Shown piece after piece: positions 1-7,112 of a DNA stretch of 41,313 nucleotides (the stretch's first letter is position 1; each line of letters opens with the position of its first letter). The stretch lies in contig CACXCB010000177.1 of NCBI GenBank assembly GCA_902766005.1, forward strand, positions 1-41,313, in the 5' to 3' direction. Origin of the DNA: an uncultured Erysipelotrichaceae bacterium. GTDB lineage: Bacteria; Bacillota_I; Bacilli_A; Erysipelotrichales; Erysipelotrichaceae. The position numbers and the translations under genes were made by a program. The notes under the pieces were generated by a model, which was not told the DNA's origin, made no database searches, and saw only the letters and a list, made by a program, of their open reading frames with translations.

Positions 1-15
1 TCAGGACCGCCATCT

Positions 16-86
16 GCGAGTGTAGTTCAATGGTAGAACGCCACCTTGCCAAGGTGGACACGGCGGTTCAATTCCGCTCACTCGCT
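16..86 (+). tRNA. tRNA-Gly (anticodon GCC)
   Basis: A complete cloverleaf can be folded by eye. The 7-bp acceptor stem pairs GCGAGTG (16-22) with CACTCGC (79-85), followed by discriminator T86. The anticodon stem CCACC/GGTGG encloses the loop TTGCCAA, giving anticodon GCC, and the T-arm is GCGG-TTCAATT-CCGC. No CCA is encoded. A terminator hairpin follows at once. Its promoter lies outside the window. Confidence 0.97.
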
Positions 87-89
87 CTT

Positions 90-122
90 AAAAAACGTCG
101 GTAAGGTCGACGTTTTTTATTT
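90..122. terminator. Bidirectional terminator between tRNA-Gly and the Fic gene
   Basis: Perfect 11-bp inverted repeat (90-100 with 108-118; arm AAAAAACGTCG) around a 7-nt loop. The arm ends supply a T-run on both strands, so it should terminate the tRNA transcript rightward and the Fic transcript leftward. The Fic stop codon (117-119) sits inside it. Confidence 0.85.
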
Positions 123-1085
123 TAAAATTTGCCAATACCCTGTTTTGTCAGAGCCGATTCTTTCAATTATTGCATTGTCAATCAGCAGTTTAAAATGTCT
201 TTTGATCGTTCTGACATTAACACCGATTATATTCGCAATTTCATTTTGGGTAATTCTGTTATTGTTAGTAATCAATTCAACGATTCTGTTTTGAATATCA
301 TTTGTGACAAAACTGTTATTTTTGATAATTTTGTCTAACGATATGCCGATTGTCTTCAAGATAAATTTGATGAATACATTAGCGTTGCCGTTATTATGAC
401 ATTCTGCAATTGATGCATAATACTCTTCCTGATTCAGATAGATTTCTTCTTCGACAGGGATAAACTCAAATTTTTCATTATAATTCATCAACATTAACGA
501 AACCCAGAATCTTGCTACTCTGCCATTTCCGTCAGAAAAAGGGTGAATAGAAATAAAGTAGTAATGAAAAACAGCTGCCAAAAGAATAACATTTAAATCA
601 CTGTTATTCATATATTCAAACAAACTATTCATTAATGAAGGAACTAATATGGATTCAGGTGCTATATAGATAATTTCATTCTTTCTTTTTACACCTTCAC
701 CATGATTTCTGTAGCCACCATTATCTTCGTCGAAATATTTCATCATGACTTGATGCGCTTTTACTAAGTGTCCTTCACTTTTATAATTATATTCATGGAT
801 ATGATTATAAACTTCTATGGCATTTTTCACTTCTTGAACTTCACCCTTTTTTCCTAATACATGTTTATTTTCAGATATTTTTTCTACATCAAATAAAGAT
901 AATGAATTTGCCTCTATTGCAAGTGATGAATGAATTGATCTGACTTTAGACTTTGAAATCAGATACTTTTTTCTTTGTTTATCATTTAATTCAATAGAAT
1001 TTAATTTTTCATCTATTTCAGCTAAAATACTTTCCATTTCCTCATCAATATAAAATACAGGCTTAACTTTATCAAATAAATTCAT
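117..1085 (-). CDS. Fic-domain protein (putative AMPylase) with C-terminal winged helix
   Basis: 322 aa. The Fic active-site motif HPFSDGNGRVAR lies at residues 181-192 with catalytic H181; in this family the motif transfers AMP from ATP to a hydroxyl on a target protein. An upstream helix SSLAIEAN (residues 53-60) resembles the autoinhibitory (S/T)xxxE(G/N) motif, with Ala where Gly/Asn is usual, and suggests a class II self-inhibited enzyme. Residues about 262-320 look like a winged helix-turn-helix (QNEIANIIGVNVRTIKRHF), so the protein may bind its own promoter. RBS GGGGGTG lies just upstream of the ATG. The gene is visibly more AT-rich than its neighbours and sits directly behind a tRNA, which hints at acquisition by transfer. 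No antitoxin gene is adjacent. The target is unknown. Confidence 0.92.
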   Translation of the reverse strand: MNLFDKVKPVFYIDEEMESILAEIDEKLNSIELNDKQRKKYLISKSKVRSIHSSLAIEANSLSLFDVEKISENKHVLGKKGEVQEVKNAIEVYNHIHEYNYKSEGHLVKAHQVMMKYFDEDNGGYRNHGEGVKRKNEIIYIAPESILVPSLMNSLFEYMNNSDLNVILLAAVFHYYFISIHPFSDGNGRVARFWVSLMLMNYNEKFEFIPVEEEIYLNQEEYYASIAECHNNGNANVFIKFILKTIGISLDKIIKNNSFVTNDIQNRIVELITNNNRITQNEIANIIGVNVRTIKRHFKLLIDNAIIERIGSDKTGYWQILK

Positions 1086-1098
1086 TCTATCACCCCCT

Positions 1099-1143
1099 TT
1101 TTGACATTAGTATACCGTAAATGTCACTGTAAATGTCACTGTA
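1099..1143 (-). promoter_or_regulatory. Fic promoter with tandem and inverted TGACAT repeats
   Basis: Two perfect head-to-tail 12-bp units (GTAAATGTCACT on the + strand) occupy 1117-1140, and an inverted TGACAT copy lies at 1102-1107. Reading toward the gene, a -10-like TATACT (1109-1114) sits between the oppositely oriented copies, and GTGACA (1134-1139) could be the -35 with a long 19-nt spacer. The arrangement of half-sites around the -10 looks like an operator, probably for autorepression by the gene's own winged helix (inference). Confidence 0.55.
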
Positions 1144-1324
1144 TTTTAGCTTTTGATTACTGATTCATACCGGAAGATAACCCATTGAAGAGTCATTTCG
1201 ATAACATGCTTCATGACAATAACCATTTAAGAATAGTGCCAAAGAGCCCGAATCCAAAGGAGGTTATGGGTATATTGTCCGGTCTTGTCTTGTAAAAAAT
1301 GATATTTTACATGCCTCGTGAATA

Positions 1325-1381
1325 AAGAAAAACAAGCAATACCGGAAAGGCTTTGGAATCCTGTCCGGATTTAGCTTGTTT
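1325..1381 (-). terminator. Terminator of the Xre-type membrane regulator
   Basis: Outer arms AAACAAGC (1330-1337) and GCTTGTTT (1374-1381), with an inner CCGGA/TCCGG pairing, form a long interrupted hairpin. On the minus strand it is followed by a T-rich stretch, and it lies 9 nt beyond the stop codon of the gene ending at 1391. Confidence 0.65.
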
Positions 1382-1390
1382 CATTCCCGC

Positions 1391-2350
1391 TCAATTCCAG
1401 ATCTTCTTTTTCTTTAAATGATAAAGATAATACACAAGTACATACAGCACTGTCGTCAGCAACAATATGCCACAGAAATAAAACGATGCATTATATACCT
1501 GATTGAATTTGCCAAACAGAATCAATATTGTACTGATTGTAAATACAACCGGTGCCATGGTTATTTTGATCATTGTGTCTTTTTTCTTTGCAAAAATACA
1601 GGCAATGATTCCGATCAGGCTCAATATCACTCCTGCAAAAATCCACATATTGTATACCAGCCTAGGCAATGTAATCACTCCATCATCTCCATTGTCTTCA
1701 CTATTACTGTAGATCAGTTCATCCGCATCCTGTGAAGGATAATAATACACACGATTCAGACTCTCCTGCTCACCGAGAATGATCACGGAGGTATTCTTCC
1801 GTTTAGCCATCCTGTTCCACACTGTTTCAAAACAGCTGACAAATGTTTCTTTCTGCATTGTATCAGGCTGAATGACTTCAGATAACTCATATCCTGCAAC
1901 CTTATCAGCCAATACTGCTACAACCGTTCCGTCGGAAAGTGTTTCGACTTTCAATGCTTCAGATGCAGAATTGATATAGATGGGACTTGTCATGTGCATA
2001 AAGACAATCACCGACAAGACAAGTCCTGCCAGAAAGCCCAATATGAGATGCTGAAATCTTTTGCGATGCATCATCTCATTCGCAAAAGACATCCAGTCCA
2101 AGGCAATCCGATTGGATTCCTCCTTTGAAAGATCCTCAGGGATCTTCTCCCCTTTAAACAGTTCCGCAATAGTTACATTCAATACGGAAGAAAGCTCCTC
2201 TATTGTATTGACATCCGGAAACCCCTTCCCTGTTTCCCATCGCGACACTGCCTTATCCGTAACGTGCAATTTCTCCGCCAGTTCTGCTTGTTTCATATTC
2301 TTTTCTTTCCTGCATTGTGCTATAAATGCTCCCGTCTGTTTTGCATCCAT
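1391..2350 (-). CDS. Xre-family HTH protein with a four-helix membrane domain
   Basis: 319 aa. Residues about 8-62 are a canonical Xre/HTH_3 domain (LAEKLHVTDKAVSRWETGKG). The rest is membrane-associated: hydrophobic segments at about 100-120, 232-254, 262-281 and 288-310, with a hydrophilic loop of about 110 residues (121-231) that should face outward if the HTH is cytoplasmic. The design is a membrane-tethered one-component regulator sensing something outside or within the membrane; the signal is not evident. RBS GGAGG is 7 nt upstream of the ATG. It is monocistronic with its own terminator. Domain calls are seen in the sequence; the sensing role is inferred. Confidence 0.85.
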   Translation of the reverse strand: MDAKQTGAFIAQCRKEKNMKQAELAEKLHVTDKAVSRWETGKGFPDVNTIEELSSVLNVTIAELFKGEKIPEDLSKEESNRIALDWMSFANEMMHRKRFQHLILGFLAGLVLSVIVFMHMTSPIYINSASEALKVETLSDGTVVAVLADKVAGYELSEVIQPDTMQKETFVSCFETVWNRMAKRKNTSVIILGEQESLNRVYYYPSQDADELIYSNSEDNGDDGVITLPRLVYNMWIFAGVILSLIGIIACIFAKKKDTMIKITMAPVVFTISTILILFGKFNQVYNASFYFCGILLLTTVLYVLVYYLYHLKKKKIWN

Positions 2351-2541
2351 ATGACTACCTCCGGTTAAAATATATACGAAATTGCAATAAATAACACCCT
2401 ATGAATCGTAGAGCAGACTAAAAAGGGAATTCCTTTGTCATAGGAAATATATAACAGATATGTTTTATCTTGTCCGTTTCCATAAACATTATGCAATAAT
2501 GAACATCTGTTCTTTTGCAAGTGAACAAGATCATATTTCTG

Positions 2542-2573
2542 AAAAAAGAGGTACCTCGTTATAAAGCACCTCT
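2542..2573 (-). terminator. Terminator downstream of the sortase-LCP-beta-helix run
   Basis: 8-bp stem (2547-2554 with 2566-2573, one G-U pair; arm AGAGGTAC on the + strand) followed on the minus strand by a T-run (2542-2546). It lies 15 nt after the stop codon at 2588. Confidence 0.75.
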
Positions 2574-2587
2574 CTCAGATTCATTTC

Positions 2588-3247
2588 CTACTTCTGTGAA
2601 ATAACTTCACCGCTGTTTTTGTGGATGCTGTTTTCAGGTACAACACCTCTGACACAGGATGTCGGATAGACTCTGCTGTTTCTGCCGATCACTGTACCTG
2701 GATTTAATACGCTGTTGCACCCGACCTCCACATAGTCACCAAGCATAGCGCCGAACTTCTTTAAGCCGGTTTCAATCTCTTCATCCTTGGCATGGACAAC
2801 CACAAGTTTCTTGTCACTCTTGACATTGGATGTGATGGAACCTGCTCCCATGTGGGAATAATAGCCGAGGATCGAATCACCGACATAGTTGTAATGCGGT
2901 GTCTGTACATGATCAAACAGGATGACATTTTTGAGCTCGCATGAATTGCCAACGACACAATCTGCGCCAACCAGAGCGGATCCCCTGATAAAAGCACAAT
3001 GTCTGACTTCCGTATTCGGGCCGATGATGCATGGAGCGCCGAGGTAAGCACTTGGGAAAACCTTTGCGGTCTTGTGTACCCATACATGCTCACTGACTTC
3101 GTTGTATTCTTCTTTGTCGAGTTTCTCACCTAATGCAAGGATGAGATCTTTGATGCCTTTGAGAGCCTCCCACGGATAAGTGAACCCTTCAAGGTATTCC
3201 TTAGCCATGGTATGGTCCAAGTCGTATAAATCTTGAATCTTATACAT
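2588..3247 (-). CDS. Left-handed beta-helix (hexapeptide) protein, GlmU C-terminal-like
   Basis: 219 aa from the ATG at 3245-3247, chosen because AGGGGAGA lies about 5 nt upstream; a TTG six codons earlier would bury that site. After about 60 mostly helical residues, repeated hexapeptide-like turns follow (VFPSAYLGAPCIIGP, VRHCAFIRGSALVG, VGCNSVLNPGTVIG), typical of left-handed beta-helix acyl- and nucleotidyl-transferases. It resembles the C-terminal half of UDP-GlcNAc pyrophosphorylase/glucosamine-1-phosphate acetyltransferase, but the nucleotidyltransferase half is missing, so the substrate cannot be assigned. It lies 40 nt behind the LCP gene on the same strand, which points to sugar or envelope metabolism, possibly acylation of a glycan precursor (inference). 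Confidence 0.8.
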   Translation of the reverse strand: MYKIQDLYDLDHTMAKEYLEGFTYPWEALKGIKDLILALGEKLDKEEYNEVSEHVWVHKTAKVFPSAYLGAPCIIGPNTEVRHCAFIRGSALVGADCVVGNSCELKNVILFDHVQTPHYNYVGDSILGYYSHMGAGSITSNVKSDKKLVVVHAKDEEIETGLKKFGAMLGDYVEVGCNSVLNPGTVIGRNSRVYPTSCVRGVVPENSIHKNSGEVISQK

Positions 3248-3287
3248 ATGTTCTCCCCTTTTCAACAGGATTCATTATACTACAGAT

Positions 3288-4844
3288 TTATTCCTCTGCA
3301 ATTTCTTTTCCGGCATAAATATCATCGATTACCTGACAAATTTCTGCAATCTGTTCGGGATCCGGATAGACAACAGACAAATCCACACCGGGTGCGGATG
3401 CACATACTTCATAACCTGTATCCCCTGTAATATGGTATCCGTGAATCTGCCAATGGATATCTTCATCCAGCTGTTTTTTGCATAAGCTGTATATAGACTT
3501 GGTAGAGATATTTGTCAGGAATGTGCCGTTCAGGGAGCTGAGAAGCGCATTGAATTTAGTGATAACCTGCGGACTGCATATTTTTTCGATAATCGCTTTC
3601 AGAACAATTTGCTGATGCATATTTCTGTCAAAATCCCCTTCGGGAAGACTGTACCTTTCCCTGACATAATACAGGGCAGCCTGTCCATCCAGATGGATAT
3701 TTCCCTCTTCGAATACATAATCATGATCCCATGTATAGCGGAAACGGTATGGATTATCTATATCAACCCCTTCCAGGGCATCGATAATCTGCATGAATGT
3801 TGTGAAGTTGATCAGCACGTAACTTTCGATATCTGTCTCGAGATAATCCGAAAGACCTTCCATGGTGTTTTCAATCCCCTGCATGCCAAGATGGGTTAAT
3901 TTGTCACTTGCCCCGTCAAAGGCAGGATTTGGAATATAGGAATCTCTCGGAATGGAAACAATCGCAATCTGCCTGGTGTCCGGATTAACCGTAAGCACGA
4001 TGTTGACATCGGTTCTTCCGGTCTGGCTCAGATCCCCTTCCTGATCATTTCCGCCGATAAAGATCGTAAACGGTTCTTTTGTCATTTTGACATCTATTTT
4101 ATCCTGCTCGGATTCAATCTCCCTGACAAAGGTGTAAATGATTTTGGCATCCTGGGAAAAATTCTCATACCCTTCCATATCATCGATGATGGATTCATAA
4201 TCCTGGCGCATCACCATGATACCGCCTTCACCATGGTATAAATCATAAGCCGCTTCCTGCACGGAAAGAACATCCATTGTTTCCACGTCTCTTCCATAAA
4301 GCTTCTGCAGTTCCTCCAAAGCAAAGGACTGGTTTTCCTCATCTAATGTCTGTGTGGTAATGAACCGCTGGTCGCCAAAATCAAGAATGTTATAATCGGA
4401 TTTAGTGGAAATGTAGGAAGAAAAAAGATCAGGATGCTCATCCTTGTACATGTCACTCATGACATATAAGGAAATGCGGATGGTATTGCCGTCAACACTG
4501 TTGAGCAGTCTGGTAATCACCGAAGTATAATACGGCAGCATGATGGAACAGATTGCAAGTGTACAAGCAGATACCACATTAACCACCTTGATGAATATAT
4601 TTTTTTGGCTTAAGGATGCGGATGCAATCCCTGTCAGCAGCAATAATGCACCAAGTACAATCAGCAAATACCAGCTCCATTTTCTCGGAAACATCGGCAG
4701 ACGGAAAAACGTCACAAAAAAGACAGCAGCCGCAATCAGCAGCACAATCCACAAAAACTGCGAGCTGACTACTCTTTTGCTTTTTTGCTTCTTATATTTC
4801 GGATTGATGTATATATCATCTTCTCTTCTTTTTTTGGAACTCAT
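3288..4844 (-). CDS. LytR-CpsA-Psr (LCP) family glycopolymer transferase
   Basis: 518 aa. A basic N-terminus is followed by three hydrophobic segments (about 29-48, 57-76, 88-112), then a large extracellular part. The LCP core spans roughly residues 255-420, with recognisable RTDVNIVLTVNP, VSIPRDSYI and the helix ending YYVRERYSLPEGDFDRNMHQQ. The conserved Arg and Asp residues bind polyprenyl pyrophosphate and Mg in the family. LCP enzymes attach teichoic acid-type or capsule glycopolymers to peptidoglycan. About 140 residues between the membrane helices and the LCP core are an extra domain I do not recognise. The ATG directly follows the sortase stop codon, and AAGGTG inside the sortase end serves as RBS, so the two are probably co-transcribed and translationally coupled. 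Confidence 0.9.
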   Translation of the reverse strand: MSSKKRREDDIYINPKYKKQKSKRVVSSQFLWIVLLIAAAVFFVTFFRLPMFPRKWSWYLLIVLGALLLLTGIASASLSQKNIFIKVVNVVSACTLAICSIMLPYYTSVITRLLNSVDGNTIRISLYVMSDMYKDEHPDLFSSYISTKSDYNILDFGDQRFITTQTLDEENQSFALEELQKLYGRDVETMDVLSVQEAAYDLYHGEGGIMVMRQDYESIIDDMEGYENFSQDAKIIYTFVREIESEQDKIDVKMTKEPFTIFIGGNDQEGDLSQTGRTDVNIVLTVNPDTRQIAIVSIPRDSYIPNPAFDGASDKLTHLGMQGIENTMEGLSDYLETDIESYVLINFTTFMQIIDALEGVDIDNPYRFRYTWDHDYVFEEGNIHLDGQAALYYVRERYSLPEGDFDRNMHQQIVLKAIIEKICSPQVITKFNALLSSLNGTFLTNISTKSIYSLCKKQLDEDIHWQIHGYHITGDTGYEVCASAPGVDLSVVYPDPEQIAEICQVIDDIYAGKEIAEE

Positions 4845-5621
4845 TTACTTCACCTTGACAAGTTTCCCCATCAGGACATATCTGCCATCATATATATCAT
4901 ACGAGCATGTAGACAATAACACAACCTGATCTTCCGGATTCACCGTCACATCGGACTGGAAATTGGATCTTTCAATAAAGCTGTTGACATAGGACATGAA
5001 ATCCTCATCATCGTCAAAATCAATACGCACATATCCTACCGATCCGGAAATGACAAAACCTGCCACAGGATACATTTCATACCGTGCATTTTCGGTACTG
5101 ATATAGAACACTTTATGTGTCTCATAATAAGAAGGATCTTTATAACTCTCCACATCGGCAAACATGGAACCATTCCGCATATGATGTGCATACAGAATGG
5201 TTGCCTTGTCCTGGAACTCCTTCTGGTTCTCTTCATCTACAAAGACACAGCCACTGCGGTTGTACTCCCCGTTGAACAGATGATACAGATAGTACTCATT
5301 GTCTGTTGCGTAAACAAAAGGATAATCTATGCGTGAATCCGGGAGCTTGATCCATCCTCCGAAATCGGGGTTCAGCTCTTTCAGATAGGCATAGTTGATC
5401 GGATCAAACTCGGAAGGCTCCGCTTCCTCTTCGGGCTCAGTTGCAACAGCTTCTTCGGCCTCCTTTTTCAAATCACCATAGGCAATCTGTGACTGATGAT
5501 ATTCATTCCAGCCACTGTACAGCTGGTAGCTGGAATACCCTGCCACACAAATTGCAATGACAAGAATAATATCCAGTATAATCTTTCCTGCCTTGGAAAG
5601 TTTTTTTCTTTTTTTCGCCAT
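4845..5621 (-). CDS. srtB: Class B sortase
   Basis: 258 aa. A basic N-terminus and one membrane anchor (about 13-36) precede an acidic Glu-rich linker (52-72) and the sortase fold. Catalytic residues are visible: H146 in ILYAHHM, C239 in LLSTCS (the TLxTC-type motif) and R247 in DGRYVL. The long stretch between His and Cys fits class B rather than A or D. The enzyme cleaves a sorting signal and links the protein to peptidoglycan; no LPXTG-like substrate is encoded in this window. RBS AGGAG lies upstream of the ATG. It is the first gene of a run with the LCP enzyme and the beta-helix protein. Confidence 0.93.
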   Translation of the reverse strand: MAKKRKKLSKAGKIILDIILVIAICVAGYSSYQLYSGWNEYHQSQIAYGDLKKEAEEAVATEPEEEAEPSEFDPINYAYLKELNPDFGGWIKLPDSRIDYPFVYATDNEYYLYHLFNGEYNRSGCVFVDEENQKEFQDKATILYAHHMRNGSMFADVESYKDPSYYETHKVFYISTENARYEMYPVAGFVISGSVGYVRIDFDDDEDFMSYVNSFIERSNFQSDVTVNPEDQVVLLSTCSYDIYDGRYVLMGKLVKVK

Positions 5622-5660
5622 AAATCTTACTCCTGTTTTCCATTCCGGTCATTTTTATGT

Positions 5661-5675
5661 CATAATCATTATATG
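5661..5675 (+). promoter_or_regulatory. Probable leaderless start of acpS
   Basis: A -10-like CATAAT (5661-5666) is followed by exactly 6 nt and then the ATG of acpS (5673-5675). No purine-rich ribosome binding site precedes the ATG. A start about 7 nt after the -10 would put the first transcribed base at the A of the start codon. No convincing -35 is visible. Confidence 0.5.
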
Positions 5676-6017
5676 ATCGGAACAGATATCGTTAACATTT
5701 CACGCATCACATTGCGCGAATCCTTTATCAGGCATATCCTGACAGAGGAAGAACAAAAAGAATTATACACCAGAAAAAGCGAATCCCGCCGGAAAGAATA
5801 CCTGGCAGGAAGATTTGCCGCAAAAGAAGCAATTTTCAAAGCCACACAGGATCCGAAATGGCTTTCTTATGCGATATTAAATCAGGAAAACGGCAAGCCT
5901 TATGTGAAAGACCACCCGGAAATACAGGTCAGTCTTTCACATGACGGAGGCTACGCCATAGCCTTTGTTCTGGTTATGCAAGCTCCTTCTCAGAACATGC
6001 AAGAGCTGAAGCAATAA
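5673..6017 (+). CDS. acpS: Holo-[acyl-carrier-protein] synthase
   Basis: 114 aa, normal for AcpS. The start ATG opens the family's hallmark IGTDIVNI (Asp is the Mg ligand), followed by RFAAKEAIFKA with the catalytic/metal-binding Glu, and LSHDGGYAIAFV near the end. It transfers 4'-phosphopantetheine from CoA to ACP for fatty-acid synthesis in the cytoplasm. In-frame codons extend upstream of 5673, but the homology begins exactly here. Its last 44 nt overlap the 3' end of glf convergently, and no terminator separates them, so read-through antisense is possible. The tail after AFVL (VMQAPSQNMQELKQ) is coded in that overlap and does not look conserved. Confidence 0.94.
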   Translation: MIGTDIVNISRITLRESFIRHILTEEEQKELYTRKSESRRKEYLAGRFAAKEAIFKATQDPKWLSYAILNQENGKPYVKDHPEIQVSLSHDGGYAIAFVLVMQAPSQNMQELKQ

Positions 6018-7095
6018 CCGCATCCATATCATAATACTTGTATTCAGCAAGCCTGCCGCCGAAGATGATATTCTCTTCTTTATCGGCAAGCTTTTTATAT
6101 TCCTGATACAGGTTTGTATTTCTTGCATCATTGACAGGATAATACGGTTCATCGCCCGGCTTCCATTCGGAGCTGTACTCTCTGGAGATAACTGTCTTCG
6201 GCAATTCATTTCCATCCTCATCCTTGCCGAATTCAAACCACTTATGCTCAATGATTCTTGTCCATGGCGTTTGGCGGTCTGTATAGTTTACAGCGGCATT
6301 TCCCTGGAAGTTCGGGATATCCAGCAATTCATTTTCAAAACGTACGGAACGGTATTCCAGATTGCCTAACTGATAATCAAAATAAGCATCAATTGCACCG
6401 GTATAAACAACCTTGTCCGCCAATGCATCATATTCGTCTTTCTTTGTGAGATAATCTTCTTCCAGTCTGACTTCAATACCTTCAAGCATCTTTTCAACCA
6501 TTTTTGTATATCCGCCGACAGGAATGCCCTGATAGAGCGCATTGAAGTAGTTGTTGTCAAAGGTCAAACGGACAGGCAGTCTTTTGATGATGAAGGCTGG
6601 CAGATCCTTGCAGTCCCTTCCCCACTGTTTTTCCGTATAGCCCTTGATCAGTTTTTCATAGATATCCTTGCCGACCAGACTGATAGCCTGCTCTTCGAGA
6701 TTCTTCGGCTCGGTAATGCCTGCTTCCTTGCGCTGGCTCTCGATTTTCTCCTGAGCTTCCTGTGGTGTAACAACACCCCACATCTTGTTGAAGGTATACA
6801 TATTGAAAGGCAGGGAATAAAGCTCTCCCTTATAGTTGGCAACCGGCGAATTGGTAAAGCGGTTGAATTCGATAAACTGATTCACATAATCCCAGACTTT
6901 TTTATTGTTGGTATGGAAAATATGTGCACCGTACTGATGTACATTGATGCCTTCCACCTTCTTTGTATACACATTTCCTGCGATCTGCTCACGCTTGTCG
7001 ATCACAAGTACTTTCTTTCCTTTTTGTTTTGCTTCATGGGCAAAGGTGCTTCCAAACAAGCCTGCACCGACTACCAGATAATCATATTGTTTCAT
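5974..7095 (-). CDS. glf: UDP-galactopyranose mutase
   Basis: 373 aa. The N-terminal FAD-binding motif VVGAGLFGSTFAHE is followed by KVLVIDKREQIAGNVY and YGAHIFHTNNKKVWDYV, hallmarks of Glf. The enzyme interconverts UDP-galactopyranose and UDP-galactofuranose for galactofuranose-containing surface glycans. The second ATG (7093-7095) is preferred because AGGAG is 7 nt upstream of it, whereas the first ATG (7099-7101) is only 1 nt from that site. It is the last gene of the GNAT-ppk1-uridine kinase-like-glf operon, 17 nt behind the kinase gene. No galactofuranosyltransferase is in the window. Confidence 0.95.
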   Translation of the reverse strand: MKQYDYLVVGAGLFGSTFAHEAKQKGKKVLVIDKREQIAGNVYTKKVEGINVHQYGAHIFHTNNKKVWDYVNQFIEFNRFTNSPVANYKGELYSLPFNMYTFNKMWGVVTPQEAQEKIESQRKEAGITEPKNLEEQAISLVGKDIYEKLIKGYTEKQWGRDCKDLPAFIIKRLPVRLTFDNNYFNALYQGIPVGGYTKMVEKMLEGIEVRLEEDYLTKKDEYDALADKVVYTGAIDAYFDYQLGNLEYRSVRFENELLDIPNFQGNAAVNYTDRQTPWTRIIEHKWFEFGKDEDGNELPKTVISREYSSEWKPGDEPYYPVNDARNTNLYQEYKKLADKEENIIFGGRLAEYKYYDMDAVIASALACSEKELA

Positions 7096-7112
7096 TGTCA
7101 TTCTCCTGTTTT

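Noticed and set aside
1117..1140. CRISPR or larger tandem array
   Set aside because: Only two 12-bp copies without spacers; better explained as operator repeats in the Fic promoter.
1..1390. Integrated genomic island at tRNA-Gly(GCC)
   Set aside because: No integrase, no repeat of the tRNA 3' end downstream, and only one AT-rich gene; kept only as a hint of transfer.
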